A stretch of DNA of 64,000 bases from an uncultured Clostridia bacterium (GCA_934130935.1 CAKOYQ010000004.1:45172-109171), one strand, 5' to 3'; shown: positions 10,593-19,761, numbered from the stretch's first letter. A program made the numbers and translations. The notes: generated by a model not told the origin, from the letters alone.

Positions 10593-11546
10593 TTATCTAT
10601 CATACTTTTTTAATTCTTTTTCTTTTTGCCATTTTAATTGATAATTTTCTAAAAGTTTTACAATTATCTTTTGCATTTCGGTTGGTGTATATTCTTTTGG
10701 AAAATACCCTTTTACTTTATCTACACTAAATTTGATGTTTTCTTTTTGATTTGGCTTTTCTTCTGATAGTATTCTATCTATATCGTCATCTGTTAAATTT
10801 CCATCTGCACTTAATTTTTTTAATTCTCTTGCTTGTGGATGTGATGGAAATACCTCATTATATTCCATTACTTCAAAGACATATTCCTGCTCTGATTTTG
10901 TTAAATATGATATTTCAACTGCTGGTCTCAATTTCATTTTTTCATCATCAACTAATTGCAATAGTTCTGGTATCAGTTCGGTTAGTCTAATGTATCTTCT
11001 GATTTGGTCTTGGCTTTCTCCCATTTCTTCTCCTAAAATTTCTCTTGAAGTTTTTCCTTCTAACTTCTGTGCCGTTGGCACAGAAGTTGACAAGTCATTT
11101 CTTCTTCCTTGTCTTTTCATTGCCTCTAACTTCATTTTATAGGCAAAAGCTTTTTCACTTGGCAATATTCTTTCCCTCTGTTTATTACTATCTACCATAT
11201 AAATAATAGCATCTTCATCTGACATATCTCTAACTATTGCAGGTATTTCTTTTATTCCTGCAAGTTCACAAGCCCTTTTTCTTCTGTGACCTGAAATCAT
11301 TTCATAAGTTCCATCTTCTTTAGGTCTTACTATAACTGGGTGTATTACACCATTTTCTTTAATGTTTTCGACAAAATCTTCCATTTCTTCATTTTCTTTT
11401 ACTTGATAAGGATGATTTGGAAAATTAGAAATAGAAGAAACTGCTATTTTTTCTACTTTTTCTAACTTCTCGGCATCTCTTTCTTCTTGTGTTGTAAAGA
11501 AATCATCTATCTTGGGAAAGTGCATTTTTTCTTCTTTCTCTTTCAT
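10593..11546 (-). CDS. parB: ParB/Spo0J-family partition protein
   Basis: 317 residues. The N-terminal ParB domain (about 35-130) contains HPVIVRPKEDGTYEMISGHR with GHRRKRACELAG, the CTP-binding GxRRxxA region. A helix-turn-helix central domain follows (LTELIPELLQLVDDEKMKLR). It binds centromere-like sites and acts with ParA in DNA segregation. The gene overlaps the 3' end of parA by 44 bp, so translation is coupled. AAGGAGG precedes the first ATG; a second in-frame ATG at 11522 is possible. No FASII or replication-origin neighbours are present, so this is the element's own copy, as in Tn1549-type elements, rather than the chromosomal one. Confidence 0.9.
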   Translation of the reverse strand: MKEKEEKMHFPKIDDFFTTQEERDAEKLEKVEKIAVSSISNFPNHPYQVKENEEMEDFVENIKENGVIHPVIVRPKEDGTYEMISGHRRKRACELAGIKEIPAIVRDMSDEDAIIYMVDSNKQRERILPSEKAFAYKMKLEAMKRQGRRNDLSTSVPTAQKLEGKTSREILGEEMGESQDQIRRYIRLTELIPELLQLVDDEKMKLRPAVEISYLTKSEQEYVFEVMEYNEVFPSHPQARELKKLSADGNLTDDDIDRILSEEKPNQKENIKFSVDKVKGYFPKEYTPTEMQKIIVKLLENYQLKWQKEKELKKYDR

Positions 11547-12330
11547 TATCTTTCAAAACCTCCTTCGCAAATAATGAATAAGCCTCTGTGACCTTACTAT
11601 TTTTGTCATAGGCTATTATACTTTTTCCTTTTGATGTAGTTTCTGCTGCTTTAATAGCAAATGGAATATTAGTATCATAGATTTTCACAACATTACCAAA
11701 ATTATTTATGAGTTCTTCCTTTATAGCACTCGGCAATTTTGTTCTACTATCAACCATAGTCATTAGAATACCACCAACTTTTAACTCTTTATTTAGCTGT
11801 CTTTTTACTTTTGCAACAATATTTAATAAATTTCCCATTCCTCTTGCTGATAAATACTGACTTTGTACTGGTATAATTACTTCATTGCTACAAGCTAAAG
11901 CATTTGTAGTTATCATATTTAATGACGGCATACAATCAATAATTATAAAGTCATATTTATCTTTCAAGTCCTTTAAGCAACCATCTAGTGCATATTCCCT
12001 TTTCATTGCATTCATAAGTTCAGACTCAACCATTGCTAATCCTAAATTTGACGGTATTAAATCGATATTTTCTTTATGATGTAATATTGATTCTTCTGCA
12101 TTTATATTTTCATCTTTAATATATCGGTCTATTAGTGTTCCTAATGTTACTGGTATATTGTCTTCATCATAAAATCCCATACAAGTTGTAAGATTTGCTT
12201 GTGGATCTGCGTCTACTACTAAAACTTTTTTGCCATTATTAGCTAGAGATACTCCTAGACTAAAAGTTGTTGTTGTTTTTCCTACTCCACCTTTTTGATT
12301 TGCTATGCTAATTACTTTGCATTTTGACAT
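11503..12330 (-). CDS. parA: ParA/Soj-family partition ATPase
   Basis: 275 residues with a deviant Walker A (NQKGGVGKTTTT, residues 10-21), the switch region DADPQANLTTCMG and Walker B DFIIIDCMPS. ParA ATPases bind DNA non-specifically and move ParB-bound cargo. Full length for the family. It is first in a parA-parB pair with overlapping ends and a good ribosome site (AAAGGAGG). A small 51-residue ORF lies upstream in the same direction. Confidence 0.92.
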   Translation of the reverse strand: MSKCKVISIANQKGGVGKTTTTFSLGVSLANNGKKVLVVDADPQANLTTCMGFYDEDNIPVTLGTLIDRYIKDENINAEESILHHKENIDLIPSNLGLAMVESELMNAMKREYALDGCLKDLKDKYDFIIIDCMPSLNMITTNALACSNEVIIPVQSQYLSARGMGNLLNIVAKVKRQLNKELKVGGILMTMVDSRTKLPSAIKEELINNFGNVVKIYDTNIPFAIKAAETTSKGKSIIAYDKNSKVTEAYSLFAKEVLKDNERERRKNALSQDR

Positions 12331-12441
12331 TTTTTTAACCTCCTTTCTTTTAAATTTGCTTTTAAATCTATTGAAATAAAAGCTATGTATAAGTGCTATA
12401 AAAAATAAGCGAATTGATAATTAAAATCAACCCGCCTATTT

Positions 12442-12597
12442 TTAACAATATTTTCTTTTTAACTTAAACAATATCTTATCAAGATAATCTACAATATTAC
12501 CTTTTAATAATTGTTTGTTTCTGTATTCATTTAATGTATTTACTATTATATTGTATTCTTTTTCATTTACTTCTATTTGATATTTCTTTTTAAACAT
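12442..12597 (-). CDS. Small basic protein upstream of parA (51 aa)
   Basis: A 51-residue Lys/Asn-rich ORF starting at ATG 12597 after GGGAGTTG. It contains EVNEKEYNIIVNTLNEYRNK and ends KLKRKYC. Predicted to be one strand followed by helices. It lies between the 190-residue ORF and parA on the same strand. No family recognised; small genes here in conjugative elements are often regulatory, but nothing in the sequence shows that. Confidence 0.5.
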   Translation of the reverse strand: MFKKKYQIEVNEKEYNIIVNTLNEYRNKQLLKGNIVDYLDKILFKLKRKYC

Positions 12598-12673
12598 TAT
12601 AATCAACTCCCATCATAATTTTGTTGTAACTACAATAACATATTGACTATAATTTCACAAATGTGTGATTTGT

Positions 12674-13246
12674 TTATTCTGATATTTCTGCAAATTTTTG
12701 TATATCTTCTTTTGTTTCAATATATTTTTTTAATGTATCGTTCATCATTTCAAATAATTCGTCAAAATTCATTTCTTCCAAATTTATTTCATCTATCAAA
12801 TTCAATAGTATATTGGCAACCCTTTCTATTGGAAAATCTACAAATTTAGTGTTCATATTATAAAGAATTTTAGTAAAATTTAAAAGTACTGGAATATCAT
12901 CTTCTAGTATTGCTTGAATATCCTCATTTGTTATCAAATACATAATAAGTGCAATATCAACATTTATAGCTGTATTAATTTCCTCATTAAGAATTTCTAA
13001 TACATTATTAATCGATGTCTTTGCAATGATTTTATCTAATTCTATTTGAAGTCTTAAATTTGTTTCTTCTCTCATTTCTGATAAGATTTCAAATATATCT
13101 TCTAATTTTAGCTTATTCAAAAAGCAATTATAATATATTTGTTTTATAACTACTCTTGCAGTTTCTTTTTTTAGATCAACTAAATAATCCGTAATCTCAT
13201 TTAATCTCTTACTAATATTGTTTAAATTAATTTTTTCATTCTCCAT
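12674..13246 (-). CDS. Unknown all-helical cytoplasmic protein (190 aa)
   Basis: Acidic, Leu/Ile/Asn/Glu-rich, without signal peptide or membrane segment; periodic hydrophobics suggest a helical bundle or HEAT-like array. The start ATG at 13246 has GAAAGGAATTG. It is the first gene of the minus-strand element block, next to the gene-poor repeat region, so its mRNA probably leads into the parA region. Family not recognised. Confidence 0.6.
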   Translation of the reverse strand: MENEKINLNNISKRLNEITDYLVDLKKETARVVIKQIYYNCFLNKLKLEDIFEILSEMREETNLRLQIELDKIIAKTSINNVLEILNEEINTAINVDIALIMYLITNEDIQAILEDDIPVLLNFTKILYNMNTKFVDFPIERVANILLNLIDEINLEEMNFDELFEMMNDTLKKYIETKEDIQKFAEISE

Positions 13247-13377
13247 AAATTCAATTCCTTTCTAACTATTATATCTATTTTTATAAGTTGTTCTTATTTC
13301 AAATAATCTGTGGCTTACTTGAAATATGCAAAAAAAGAACTAGAGCATATTTCTAGTTTTCTAAATGCCTATATATA

Positions 13378-13431
13378 AAAAAGTTCCGGGTATCAAAGTT
13401 TTGTGCATAAAGAGATAGGAATAAATAGTAG
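13378..13431. repeat. Interspersed repeat, copy R1
   Basis: Begins AAAGTTCCGGGTATCAAAG and continues through GAGATAGGAATAAATAGTAG. The same core recurs at 25652-25694 and 26894-26950 in the same orientation. R1 differs by a few bases (TTTTGTGCATAA where the others have the palindrome TTTTGCGCAAAA). Confidence 0.75.
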
Positions 13432-13763
13432 TATTCGCATTTAAGTCCTACCCAGTAGTTTTAAGGCTTTGCAGCAATTTGCACTTATATCATTACTATT
13501 TTTATCTTATTATATACTTTGCATCTAGCGTCTTATATTATTTACTTATATAATTTAATGTTCAATTAGTTTTCTTGTTCAAATTTCAAATTTGTAGCTT
13601 AGCTTTTTTTCAATTTTAAATTATATTTTGAAATTTTGTTAAAAATCCTCAAAATGCCTATTTCTCTATATTTACCGTATTTTTGCAACAACAAACTATA
13701 TGTCTTTAAAATAAAAACTCTTTAAAATCGATTCTCGTGCGTTGTTTTTTTGACTATTTTTTG

Positions 13764-13811
13764 CATATTTTATAGTATGCTGATATTTCTGGAATTTTTG
13801 CATTTTTTATT
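13764..13811. repeat. Companion block of repeat R1
   Basis: Contains TATGCTGATATTTCTGGAAT, which recurs at 25792-25848 with one change (GCATGC for GTATGC). In both places it follows the R core on the plus strand, at about 330 bp here and about 100 bp at the second copy. Confidence 0.65.
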
Positions 13812-14348
13812 AGTTAGACCTATATTATCTATATTTTCACTATACTATTAGACATATAAACTTTATTGCTTAATTATTAAAATGTCTTAAAAACGATTTT
13901 CATGCGTCTGTATTTATAATTTATTTTAAGTTACATATAATAGTTCTAATAGATACTTTAAATGGTATATAAATTTAATTTTTAATAATTTTGTGTTTGA
14001 AAAAATTAAATCTTAAAAAAATGTTTGGTTTTAGATTTTATATATTTTTATATAAAACTTTGCACAAAATCAAAATCGAATAATTTATATAAATTTATAA
14101 ATCTTTAAATAAAATTTTAATTACAAAAATTCTAAAATTATTTTAAATTCTAAATTTACTTTCTATTATTATTTTTTATTTCATTAAATTTGTTTTTATC
14201 ATAATTTTAAAATTATTAATAATCTTTTTTAAATTATTTTTAAAACTTTATCTAATTAATTTTATTTTATTCATTATAAGTAGTTTTAATTTTATGCTCC
14301 CCTACTCCCTCTTGACTTTCTATGTATTTTTCTAAAACAAGTTTCAGT

Positions 14349-14669
14349 TTAAATTTTTCCTTGGATTAGATTAAATTCTTTTATTATTTTTATTATACTA
14401 TAATAATCATCTGGTTCAACTTTTTTTGAAATAATCCCCATTGAATTACCTGTTTCAATATTATTTTGATTATCGTCTATAAAAATGCATTCATTTGGAA
14501 TTAAGTTATATCTTTCTAATAAGACATTATATATTGCTTTATATGGTTTTATTTTATGTTCTTGATAAGATAGTACATATCCATCTACCAAATCAAATAA
14601 CCCACTCTTATTAACAAATTCAAACAATTTTTTCGTAATAGCTTTTGTATCAACTTGTCTCCATACCAC
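14349..14669 (-). pseudogene. HAD-family hydrolase, N-terminal truncation
   Basis: 106 residues matching only the C-terminal half of HAD phosphatases: KPYKAIYNVLLERY (motif III Lys) and ECIFIDDNQNNIETG (motif IV DD). Motif I (DxDxT) and the cap are missing, so catalysis is not expected. The ORF begins MVWRQVD, which matches no natural domain start, and no clear ribosome site precedes it. It abuts the gene-poor repeat region, suggesting loss during element insertion or deletion. Confidence 0.65.
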
Positions 14670-14680
14670 TTATTTTGTTA

Positions 14681-15052
14681 TTATTTACCCATTTTCTCAA
14701 TAAAATTTCTCATTTTGTTTATCATATCATTAATGTCTTCATATTCAATAAAATGACTTGTGATAAATTTCAAAGATGAACTTACTTTTATTCCTTTTTC
14801 ATAGATACACAATATAGGTGTTCTAGCATAATCTGCCCAACCTAATTCTATACCTTGTCCAGTAGCTGGTAATGATACTTCTGCAATTACTAAATCGTAA
14901 TTGGAAATAATATCTTTTGTGTTTATTATTTTATCTTTTTCCTCATGTGGCAAAAAAAATGTATTCGATTGAGTTAAGTCAGAATTTTTGATTGGATTAT
15001 AAATTTTGCTTATATAATCATATTTACTTGAATGTGAAATGTATATTTTCAT
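14681..15052 (-). CDS. Nucleoside 2-deoxyribosyltransferase-like protein (123 aa)
   Basis: Starts MKIYISHSSKYDY and contains DLVIAEVSLPATGQGIELGW, the Glu-containing loop of the 2-deoxyribosyltransferase/DUF4062-like Rossmann fold. About 123 residues is normal for this group. The substrate cannot be read from sequence: some members act on nucleosides, others have TIR/SLOG-like roles. A possible intrinsic terminator lies upstream (15131-15159), so it has its own promoter region. The start is preceded by AGGAGGAAAAA. Confidence 0.65.
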   Translation of the reverse strand: MKIYISHSSKYDYISKIYNPIKNSDLTQSNTFFLPHEEKDKIINTKDIISNYDLVIAEVSLPATGQGIELGWADYARTPILCIYEKGIKVSSSLKFITSHFIEYEDINDMINKMRNFIEKMGK

Positions 15053-15127
15053 TTTTTCCTCCTAATTTTATACTACTTTAACTCATTATATACTGTAATT
15101 TGCATCTTGTATTTATCATAATAGCAT

Positions 15128-15166
15128 AAAAGCAGATAATTATCAATCAATTATCTGCTTTTTTTA
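15128..15166. terminator. Bidirectional intrinsic terminator
   Basis: AGCAGATAATT (15131-15141) pairs with AATTATCTGCT (15149-15159), followed by seven T on the plus strand and TTTT on the minus strand. It probably ends the minus-strand fatty-acid operon. Confidence 0.7.
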
Positions 15167-15309
15167 TAATTAAATATGTTTTCATATTTGTATCTATTTT
15201 TAATAATACATATTATGCTAACACAATAAAAAAGGATTAGCTTTTCTTGGAGAACAATTACATAGTGTTATAATCACACCTCAATTACTTTCATACATAT
15301 TCTTAAAAT

Positions 15310-15357
15310 AGAGCTATTAGGATTTGAACCTAATTATATTCCTAAATATATAGCTCT
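15310..15357 (-). ncRNA. 48-nt tRNA-like element lacking D and anticodon arms
   Basis: On the minus strand AGAGCTA (15357-15351) pairs with TAGCTCT (15316-15310) as a perfect 7-bp acceptor. Next to the 3' half is TTAGGTTCAAATCCTAA (15333-15317), a 5-bp T arm with canonical loop TTCAAAT and a perfect GGTTCAAATCC box. In place of the D and anticodon arms is TATATT-TAGG-AATATA, a 6-bp hairpin. No encoded CCA. It is either a decayed tRNA, a tRNA 3'-end scar of element integration, or a genuine minihelix RNA. Confidence 0.45.
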
Positions 15358-15510
15358 TTTATAAAATTTCAAAATTTAAAATCTAAAATTTCTAAAATAA
15401 TTTTTTAAAAATTTATTTCAAAAATTTTTGTTATATAATTTTTAAAACGTTACACAAAATATTTTACTACCTATTAACATTCATCATTCTCTCCTTACTA
15501 CACTTTTTTA

Positions 15511-16284
15511 TTAAACTCCCATAATATTATAGCCGCTATCAGCATATATAATTTGTCCCGTTATCGCATCCGACATATTGCTTAATAAAAATGTAGCTAC
15601 ATTTCCCACTTGCTCTGTAGTTACATTTTTATGTAAAGGTGCTTTTTCTTCTACAATAGTCAATATAGAATTAAAATCTTTTATGCCTTTTGCCGATAAT
15701 GTTTTTATTGGACCTGCTGATATCGCATTTACTCTTATTCCGTCCTTTCCTAAATTTTCTGCTAAATATCTAACACTTGCTTCAAGTGCAGCTTTTGCTA
15801 CTCCCATAATATTATAACCTTCTAAAACTTTAGTAGAGCCGTGATATGTTAAAGTGACTAAAGTTGCATTTTCATTTAGCATATCTAGTTCTCTAGCCAT
15901 CCTTGCAACTAATACGAAAGAATAACTACTAACGTCAACTGCGTGAGAATATCCTTCTTTACTTGTAAGGATAAAATCATTTCTTAGATCTTCAGTATTC
16001 GCATGTGCAATTGCATGTACAATTCCATCTAATTTGCCATTTTCTACTTTTATTTTTGTAAATACATCTTTAACTAATTCATCTTCTGATGCACCATTTA
16101 ACACATAAGCTTTACTACCCTTAAATTCACTAATTAGATCTTCTATTTTTTCTTTATTATCTTCACCCATATAAGTAAAAATTAATTTTGCTCCATTTTC
16201 ATAAGTTGATTTTGCGATTCCATAAGCAATACTCCACTTGTTTCTAATTCCCATTATTAATATTTTTTTATCTTTTAATAACAT
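15511..16284 (-). CDS. fabI: Enoyl-[acyl-carrier-protein] reductase (NADH), FabI type
   Basis: 257 residues, short-chain dehydrogenase fold. The cofactor loop is GIRNKWSIAYGIA. The FabI catalytic Tyr-x6-Lys is seen in GYNIMGVAKAALEASVR, and NAISAGPIKTLSAKGI is the substrate loop typical of FabI. It performs the last reduction of each fatty-acid elongation cycle and is the usual triclosan target. The start at 16284 is chosen because AAGGAGG stands 8 nt upstream; an ATG at 16305 would overlap accA. It is the last gene of the operon, one base after the accA stop. Confidence 0.93.
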   Translation of the reverse strand: MLLKDKKILIMGIRNKWSIAYGIAKSTYENGAKLIFTYMGEDNKEKIEDLISEFKGSKAYVLNGASEDELVKDVFTKIKVENGKLDGIVHAIAHANTEDLRNDFILTSKEGYSHAVDVSSYSFVLVARMARELDMLNENATLVTLTYHGSTKVLEGYNIMGVAKAALEASVRYLAENLGKDGIRVNAISAGPIKTLSAKGIKDFNSILTIVEEKAPLHKNVTTEQVGNVATFLLSNMSDAITGQIIYADSGYNIMGV

Positions 16285-16285
16285 T

Positions 16286-17098
16286 TTATACCTCCTTAAA
16301 CTCACCCATATTTCTAAATTTCATATATCTATTTTCTACAATTTGATTTCCATTTAGATATTTCATTTGTTCTATTTCTTTTTGTATTTCTTTTTTTAAA
16401 CTATTTACAACTTTTTTAAAATTTTCTTCATTATATTCTTTTGGTTCTTTTATAATTATATCTATTACTTTAAGTTCAAATAAGTCCTTTGCTGTTAATT
16501 TCATTTTTTCTGCAGCTTCTTTAAACTTAGATGCATCTTTCCATAAAATACTACTATAGCCTTCTGGTGAAAGAATTGAATAAATGGCATTTTCTAACAT
16601 AAATACCTTATTTGCAACTCCAATTGCTAAAGCTCCTCCACTTGAACCTTCTCCAACTACAATTGATATAATTGGTACTTTGAGCTTTGCCATTTCAAAC
16701 ATAGATTTAGCAATAGCTTCTCCCTGTCCTTTTTCTTCTGCTTCTATTCCTGGATATGCTCCTTTGGTATCAATAAAAGTAATTACTGGTCTCTTAAATT
16801 TTTCAGCTTGTTTCATAAACCTTATTGCTTTTCTATAACTTTCAGGATTTGGCATTCCAAAATTTCTTTCTATATTTTCTTTTGTTGTCCTTCCTTTTTG
16901 TTCTGCTATAATTGTAAAATTTTGTTTTCCTATTTTGGCTAATCCGCATACTATAGCTTTATCATCTTTAGAGTTTCTATCTCCATGTAATTCTATAAAA
17001 TCATCAAATATCTCCTCTATATAGTCAAGTGAAGTCTTCCTTTTGGGATTTCTTGCTATTTCTACTTTTTCCCAAGCTGATAATTTCGTATTTGCCAT
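16286..17098 (-). CDS. accA: Acetyl-CoA carboxylase carboxyltransferase subunit alpha
   Basis: 270 residues, slightly shorter than the 310-320 of E. coli. Family motifs: ARNPKRKTSLDYIE, GMPNPESYRKAIRFM, FIDTKGAYPGIEAEEKGQGE and GEGSSGGALAIGVA (crotonase-fold oxyanion region). With AccD it moves the carboxyl group from carboxybiotin on AccB to acetyl-CoA, giving malonyl-CoA. Its start overlaps the accD stop by one base. Codons VCG use TGC GGA without an extra C, a useful contrast with the recoded TGC-C-GGA in accD. Confidence 0.95.
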   Translation of the reverse strand: MANTKLSAWEKVEIARNPKRKTSLDYIEEIFDDFIELHGDRNSKDDKAIVCGLAKIGKQNFTIIAEQKGRTTKENIERNFGMPNPESYRKAIRFMKQAEKFKRPVITFIDTKGAYPGIEAEEKGQGEAIAKSMFEMAKLKVPIISIVVGEGSSGGALAIGVANKVFMLENAIYSILSPEGYSSILWKDASKFKEAAEKMKLTAKDLFELKVIDIIIKEPKEYNEENFKKVVNSLKKEIQKEIEQMKYLNGNQIVENRYMKFRNMGEFKEV

Positions 17099-17947
17099 TA
17101 AATTTCGCCTCCTTTATGAAACATAATTAATTTATAAATAGTATCTTTTAAATCTTTTCTTTCAACTATCTTATCTATAAAACCATGTTCTAACAAAAAT
17201 TCAGCTGTTTGAAAACCATCTGGTAACTTTTCACCTATTGTTTGTTTTATTACCCTTTGACCTGCAAATCCTATCATTGCATGTGGTTCTGCTAAAACAA
17301 TGTCTCCCAAACTTGCAAATGAAGCTGTAACTCCTCCATATGTTGGATCTGTTAAAACAGATATATATAATAATCCTGCTTCATCTAATTTGGTAAGTGC
17401 AGCTGTAGTTTTTGCCATTTGCATTAAAGATATAATTCCTTCTTGCATTCTAGCTCCACCTGAAACAGAAAATATAATAAGTGGTAATCTTTTTTCTACT
17501 GCTTGCTCAATGGCATATGTTATTTTTTCGCCTACAACACTTCCCATACTTCCCATTAAGAAACCACTATCCATAATACATATAACAACATCTTCTCCTT
17601 TAATTTTACCAGTTCCGGCATGCTACTGCTTCAGCTAGTCCTGTCTTTTCTCTTAAAGTCTTAAGTTTTTTAGGGTAATCTTCTAATTCTAGTGGATTCG
17701 TTGTTTCTATATTTAAATCAAACTTTTTATATGTATTTTTATCTATTATTAATTCTAACCTTCTATCTATATGCATTCTAAAGTAATGTCCACAATTTGG
17801 GCAAATATTTAGATTATTTCTAATGGTTTCTTTATATAGTATTTCTTTACATTTTTCACATTTTACCCATTTTCCTACTGGTATATCTATATTAGAATTT
17901 TTATTATTTGTTGGTATTTGCCTTTTCTTTATTTTATCTACAATCAT
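17098..17947 (-). CDS. accD: Acetyl-CoA carboxylase carboxyltransferase subunit beta, +1 frameshift
   Basis: Frame 0 gives 113 residues with the AccD zinc finger (KCEKCKEILYK ... NICPNCGHY, C-x2-C-x15-C-x2-C). It then stops two codons after CGG at codon 111. Skipping the C continues as GTGKIKGEDVVICIMDSGFL through GSMGSVVGEKI and GGARMQEGIISLMQ to a normal C-terminus, 282 residues in all, the usual AccD length. The glycine read at the shift is the conserved first Gly of the GxG turn. The gene overlaps accC by 4 bp (ATGA) and touches accA. As part of an otherwise complete essential operon, it is very unlikely to be a pseudogene. Confidence 0.92.
17614..17617 (-). other. +1 frameshift site CGG-A (site 2, accD)
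   Basis: In-frame GCA TGC CGG AAC TGG TAA. Dropping the C gives TGC GGA ACT GGT AAA (Cys-Gly-Thr-Gly-Lys). The frame-0 stop is only two codons away. Confidence 0.88.
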
Positions 17948-19299
17948 TTAGTGGTCTCCTTTTTTATTATTTCTTTTTCTATAAATGAGGTATCAAAATT
18001 TCCTCTAATAAAGTTGGGATTTTTAATTATTTCAAATAAAAAATCTTGATTTGTTTGTATTCCTTCTACAACCAGTTCTTCTATTACTCTTTTCATTTTA
18101 CTAATTGCTTCATTTCTATTTACTCCAAAAGTAATAAGCTTTGCAATCATGGAATCATAATTTGATGGAATTGTATATCCTTCATAAATTGCACTATCTA
18201 TTCGTACTCCATTTCCTCCTGGAAAATGTAAACCTTTTATTAGTCCTGGACATGTCATAAATTTTTTACTTGGATTTTCAGCATTCAATCTACATTCCAT
18301 AGAATGCCCTTTGAATTCTACATCTTTTTGTTTTATTTTTAGTTCCTCTCCTGTTGCAATTTTTATTTGAGTTTTTACTAAATCTATTCCTGTTCTCATT
18401 TCAGTAATTGGATGTTCTACCTGAATTCTTGTATTCATTTCCATAAAATAAAAATTGTTGTCTTTATCTACTAAAAATTCTACTGTTCCAAGACTTGTAT
18501 ATCCAGCTGTTTTAGCTGCTTTTATAGCTGCATTCCCCATTTTATTTCTTGTTTTTTCATCAATAGCAGTAGATGGTGTTTCTTCTATTACTTTTTGATG
18601 ATTTCTTTGAATAGTGCAATCTCTTTCTCCTAAATGAATTACATTTCCATGTTCATCTTCTACTATTTGAATTTCGACATGTCTTGGATTTTCAATAAAT
18701 TTTTCTATATATATTTCATCATCATTAAATGAATTCTTCGCCTCTTGTTTTACTACTTCATATTCTTTTTTCAATTCTTCTGCAGTATTTGCAACTCTGA
18801 TACCTTTGCCACCGCCTCCTGCTGCAGCCTTTAACATAACAGGATAGCCTATTTTTTCTGCTATTTCTAATGCATCTTTTAATCCTTTTACACTTCCATC
18901 TGAACCAGGTATAACAGGTACCCCTGCTTTTTTCATCATCTCTTTTGCATTTGATTTATTTCCTAATAAATCAATAACTTTTGACTTTGGTCCAATAAAT
19001 TTTATATTTGATTCTTCGCATATTTGAGCAAATTTTGAATTTTCAGATAAAAAACCAAAACCTGGATGAATGCTATCAGCTTTTGTTATATATGCTGCTT
19101 GTATAATATTTTTTATATTTAAGTAGCTTTTATTAGCTTGAGCTGGTCCAATACAAATAGCCTCATCCGCCAAGCGAGTATGCAAAGCATCTTTATCTAT
19201 TTCAGAATAAACTGCAACTGTCTTTATATTCATTTCTTTACATGCTCTTATAATACGAACTGCAATTTCACCACGATTTGCAATTAATATTTTATTCAT
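17944..19299 (-). CDS. accC: Acetyl-CoA carboxylase biotin carboxylase subunit
   Basis: 451 residues, family length. Biotin carboxylase N-terminus MNKILIANRGEIAVRIIRAC, ATP-grasp glycine loop AAAGGGGKGIRVA, and metal/bicarbonate motif MEMNTRIQVEHPITE. It carboxylates the biotin on AccB using ATP and bicarbonate. It lies between fabZ (39-nt gap with GAAAGAGG) and accD (4-bp overlap). No CGG codon was found. Confidence 0.96.
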   Translation of the reverse strand: MNKILIANRGEIAVRIIRACKEMNIKTVAVYSEIDKDALHTRLADEAICIGPAQANKSYLNIKNIIQAAYITKADSIHPGFGFLSENSKFAQICEESNIKFIGPKSKVIDLLGNKSNAKEMMKKAGVPVIPGSDGSVKGLKDALEIAEKIGYPVMLKAAAGGGGKGIRVANTAEELKKEYEVVKQEAKNSFNDDEIYIEKFIENPRHVEIQIVEDEHGNVIHLGERDCTIQRNHQKVIEETPSTAIDEKTRNKMGNAAIKAAKTAGYTSLGTVEFLVDKDNNFYFMEMNTRIQVEHPITEMRTGIDLVKTQIKIATGEELKIKQKDVEFKGHSMECRLNAENPSKKFMTCPGLIKGLHFPGGNGVRIDSAIYEGYTIPSNYDSMIAKLITFGVNRNEAISKMKRVIEELVVEGIQTNQDFLFEIIKNPNFIRGNFDTSFIEKEIIKKETTK

Positions 19300-19338
19300 T
19301 CATTTCTACCTCTTTCAACTTTTAATTTTAAATAGAAC

Positions 19339-19761
19339 CTAAACTAAAGCAAATGTCAATTCACCTTTAGCAACAATCTTTTCATCAATTGTTGCTATTG
19401 CTTCTCCTACTCCAATTGGCCCTTTTCTTTTTATAATTTTCACTTCTAATTTTAATCTATCTCCTGGTACAACTTTTCTTTTAAATTTCATTTTATCAAT
19501 TCCTCCGAATAAAGCATTTTTTCCTTTATTCTCATCCATTGAAAGAATTGCAACCGCTCCTGTTTGTGCTAAGCTTTCTGCAATTAATACTCCTGGCATA
19601 ATCGGATTACCTGGAAAATGACCTTTAAAATACCATTCTTGCTCATTTACATTTTTATATGCTATTGCTGATTCTCCTGGTACATATTCTTCTACTTCAT
19701 CAATCATTAAAAATGGATCTCTTTGTGGAATAATATTTTTGATTTCTTCTTTATTTAGCAT
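19339..19761 (-). CDS. fabZ: 3-hydroxyacyl-[acyl-carrier-protein] dehydratase FabZ
   Basis: 140 residues, hot-dog fold. The signature is YFKGHFPGNPIMPGVLIAES, with catalytic His48 and Glu62. It dehydrates 3-hydroxyacyl-ACP in fatty-acid elongation. The start overlaps the accB stop by one base (TAATG), and accB ends with GGTGAAAAT as a ribosome site, so translation is coupled. Confidence 0.95.
   Translation of the reverse strand: MLNKEEIKNIIPQRDPFLMIDEVEEYVPGESAIAYKNVNEQEWYFKGHFPGNPIMPGVLIAESLAQTGAVAILSMDENKGKNALFGGIDKMKFKRKVVPGDRLKLEVKIIKRKGPIGVGEAIATIDEKIVAKGELTFALV

Larger units (their letters stand above)
13247..14348. other. Gene-poor, extremely AT-rich 1.1-kb boundary region
   Basis: No ORF with a ribosome site on either strand. 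It holds repeat copy R1 (13378-13431), its companion block (13764-13811) and two 14-mers of form CGATTYTCRTGCGT at 13729-13742 and 13894-13907, which extend as an imperfect 26-bp direct repeat. The right part (about 13920-14290) is almost pure A/T. It lies between element genes and a truncated chromosomal-looking gene, so an element end is plausible. No intrinsic origin signature is recognised. Confidence 0.5.
15053..15510. other. Intergenic region downstream of the fatty-acid operon
   Basis: 458 bp without a credible ORF. It holds the terminator at 15128-15166, the tRNA-like fold at 15310-15357, and AT-rich sequence with TTTAAAA-type runs at 15360-15450. Confidence 0.6.

Noticed and set aside
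15310..15357. A functional tRNA gene
   Set aside because: No anticodon loop of seven bases and no D arm; only the acceptor and T arm are present.
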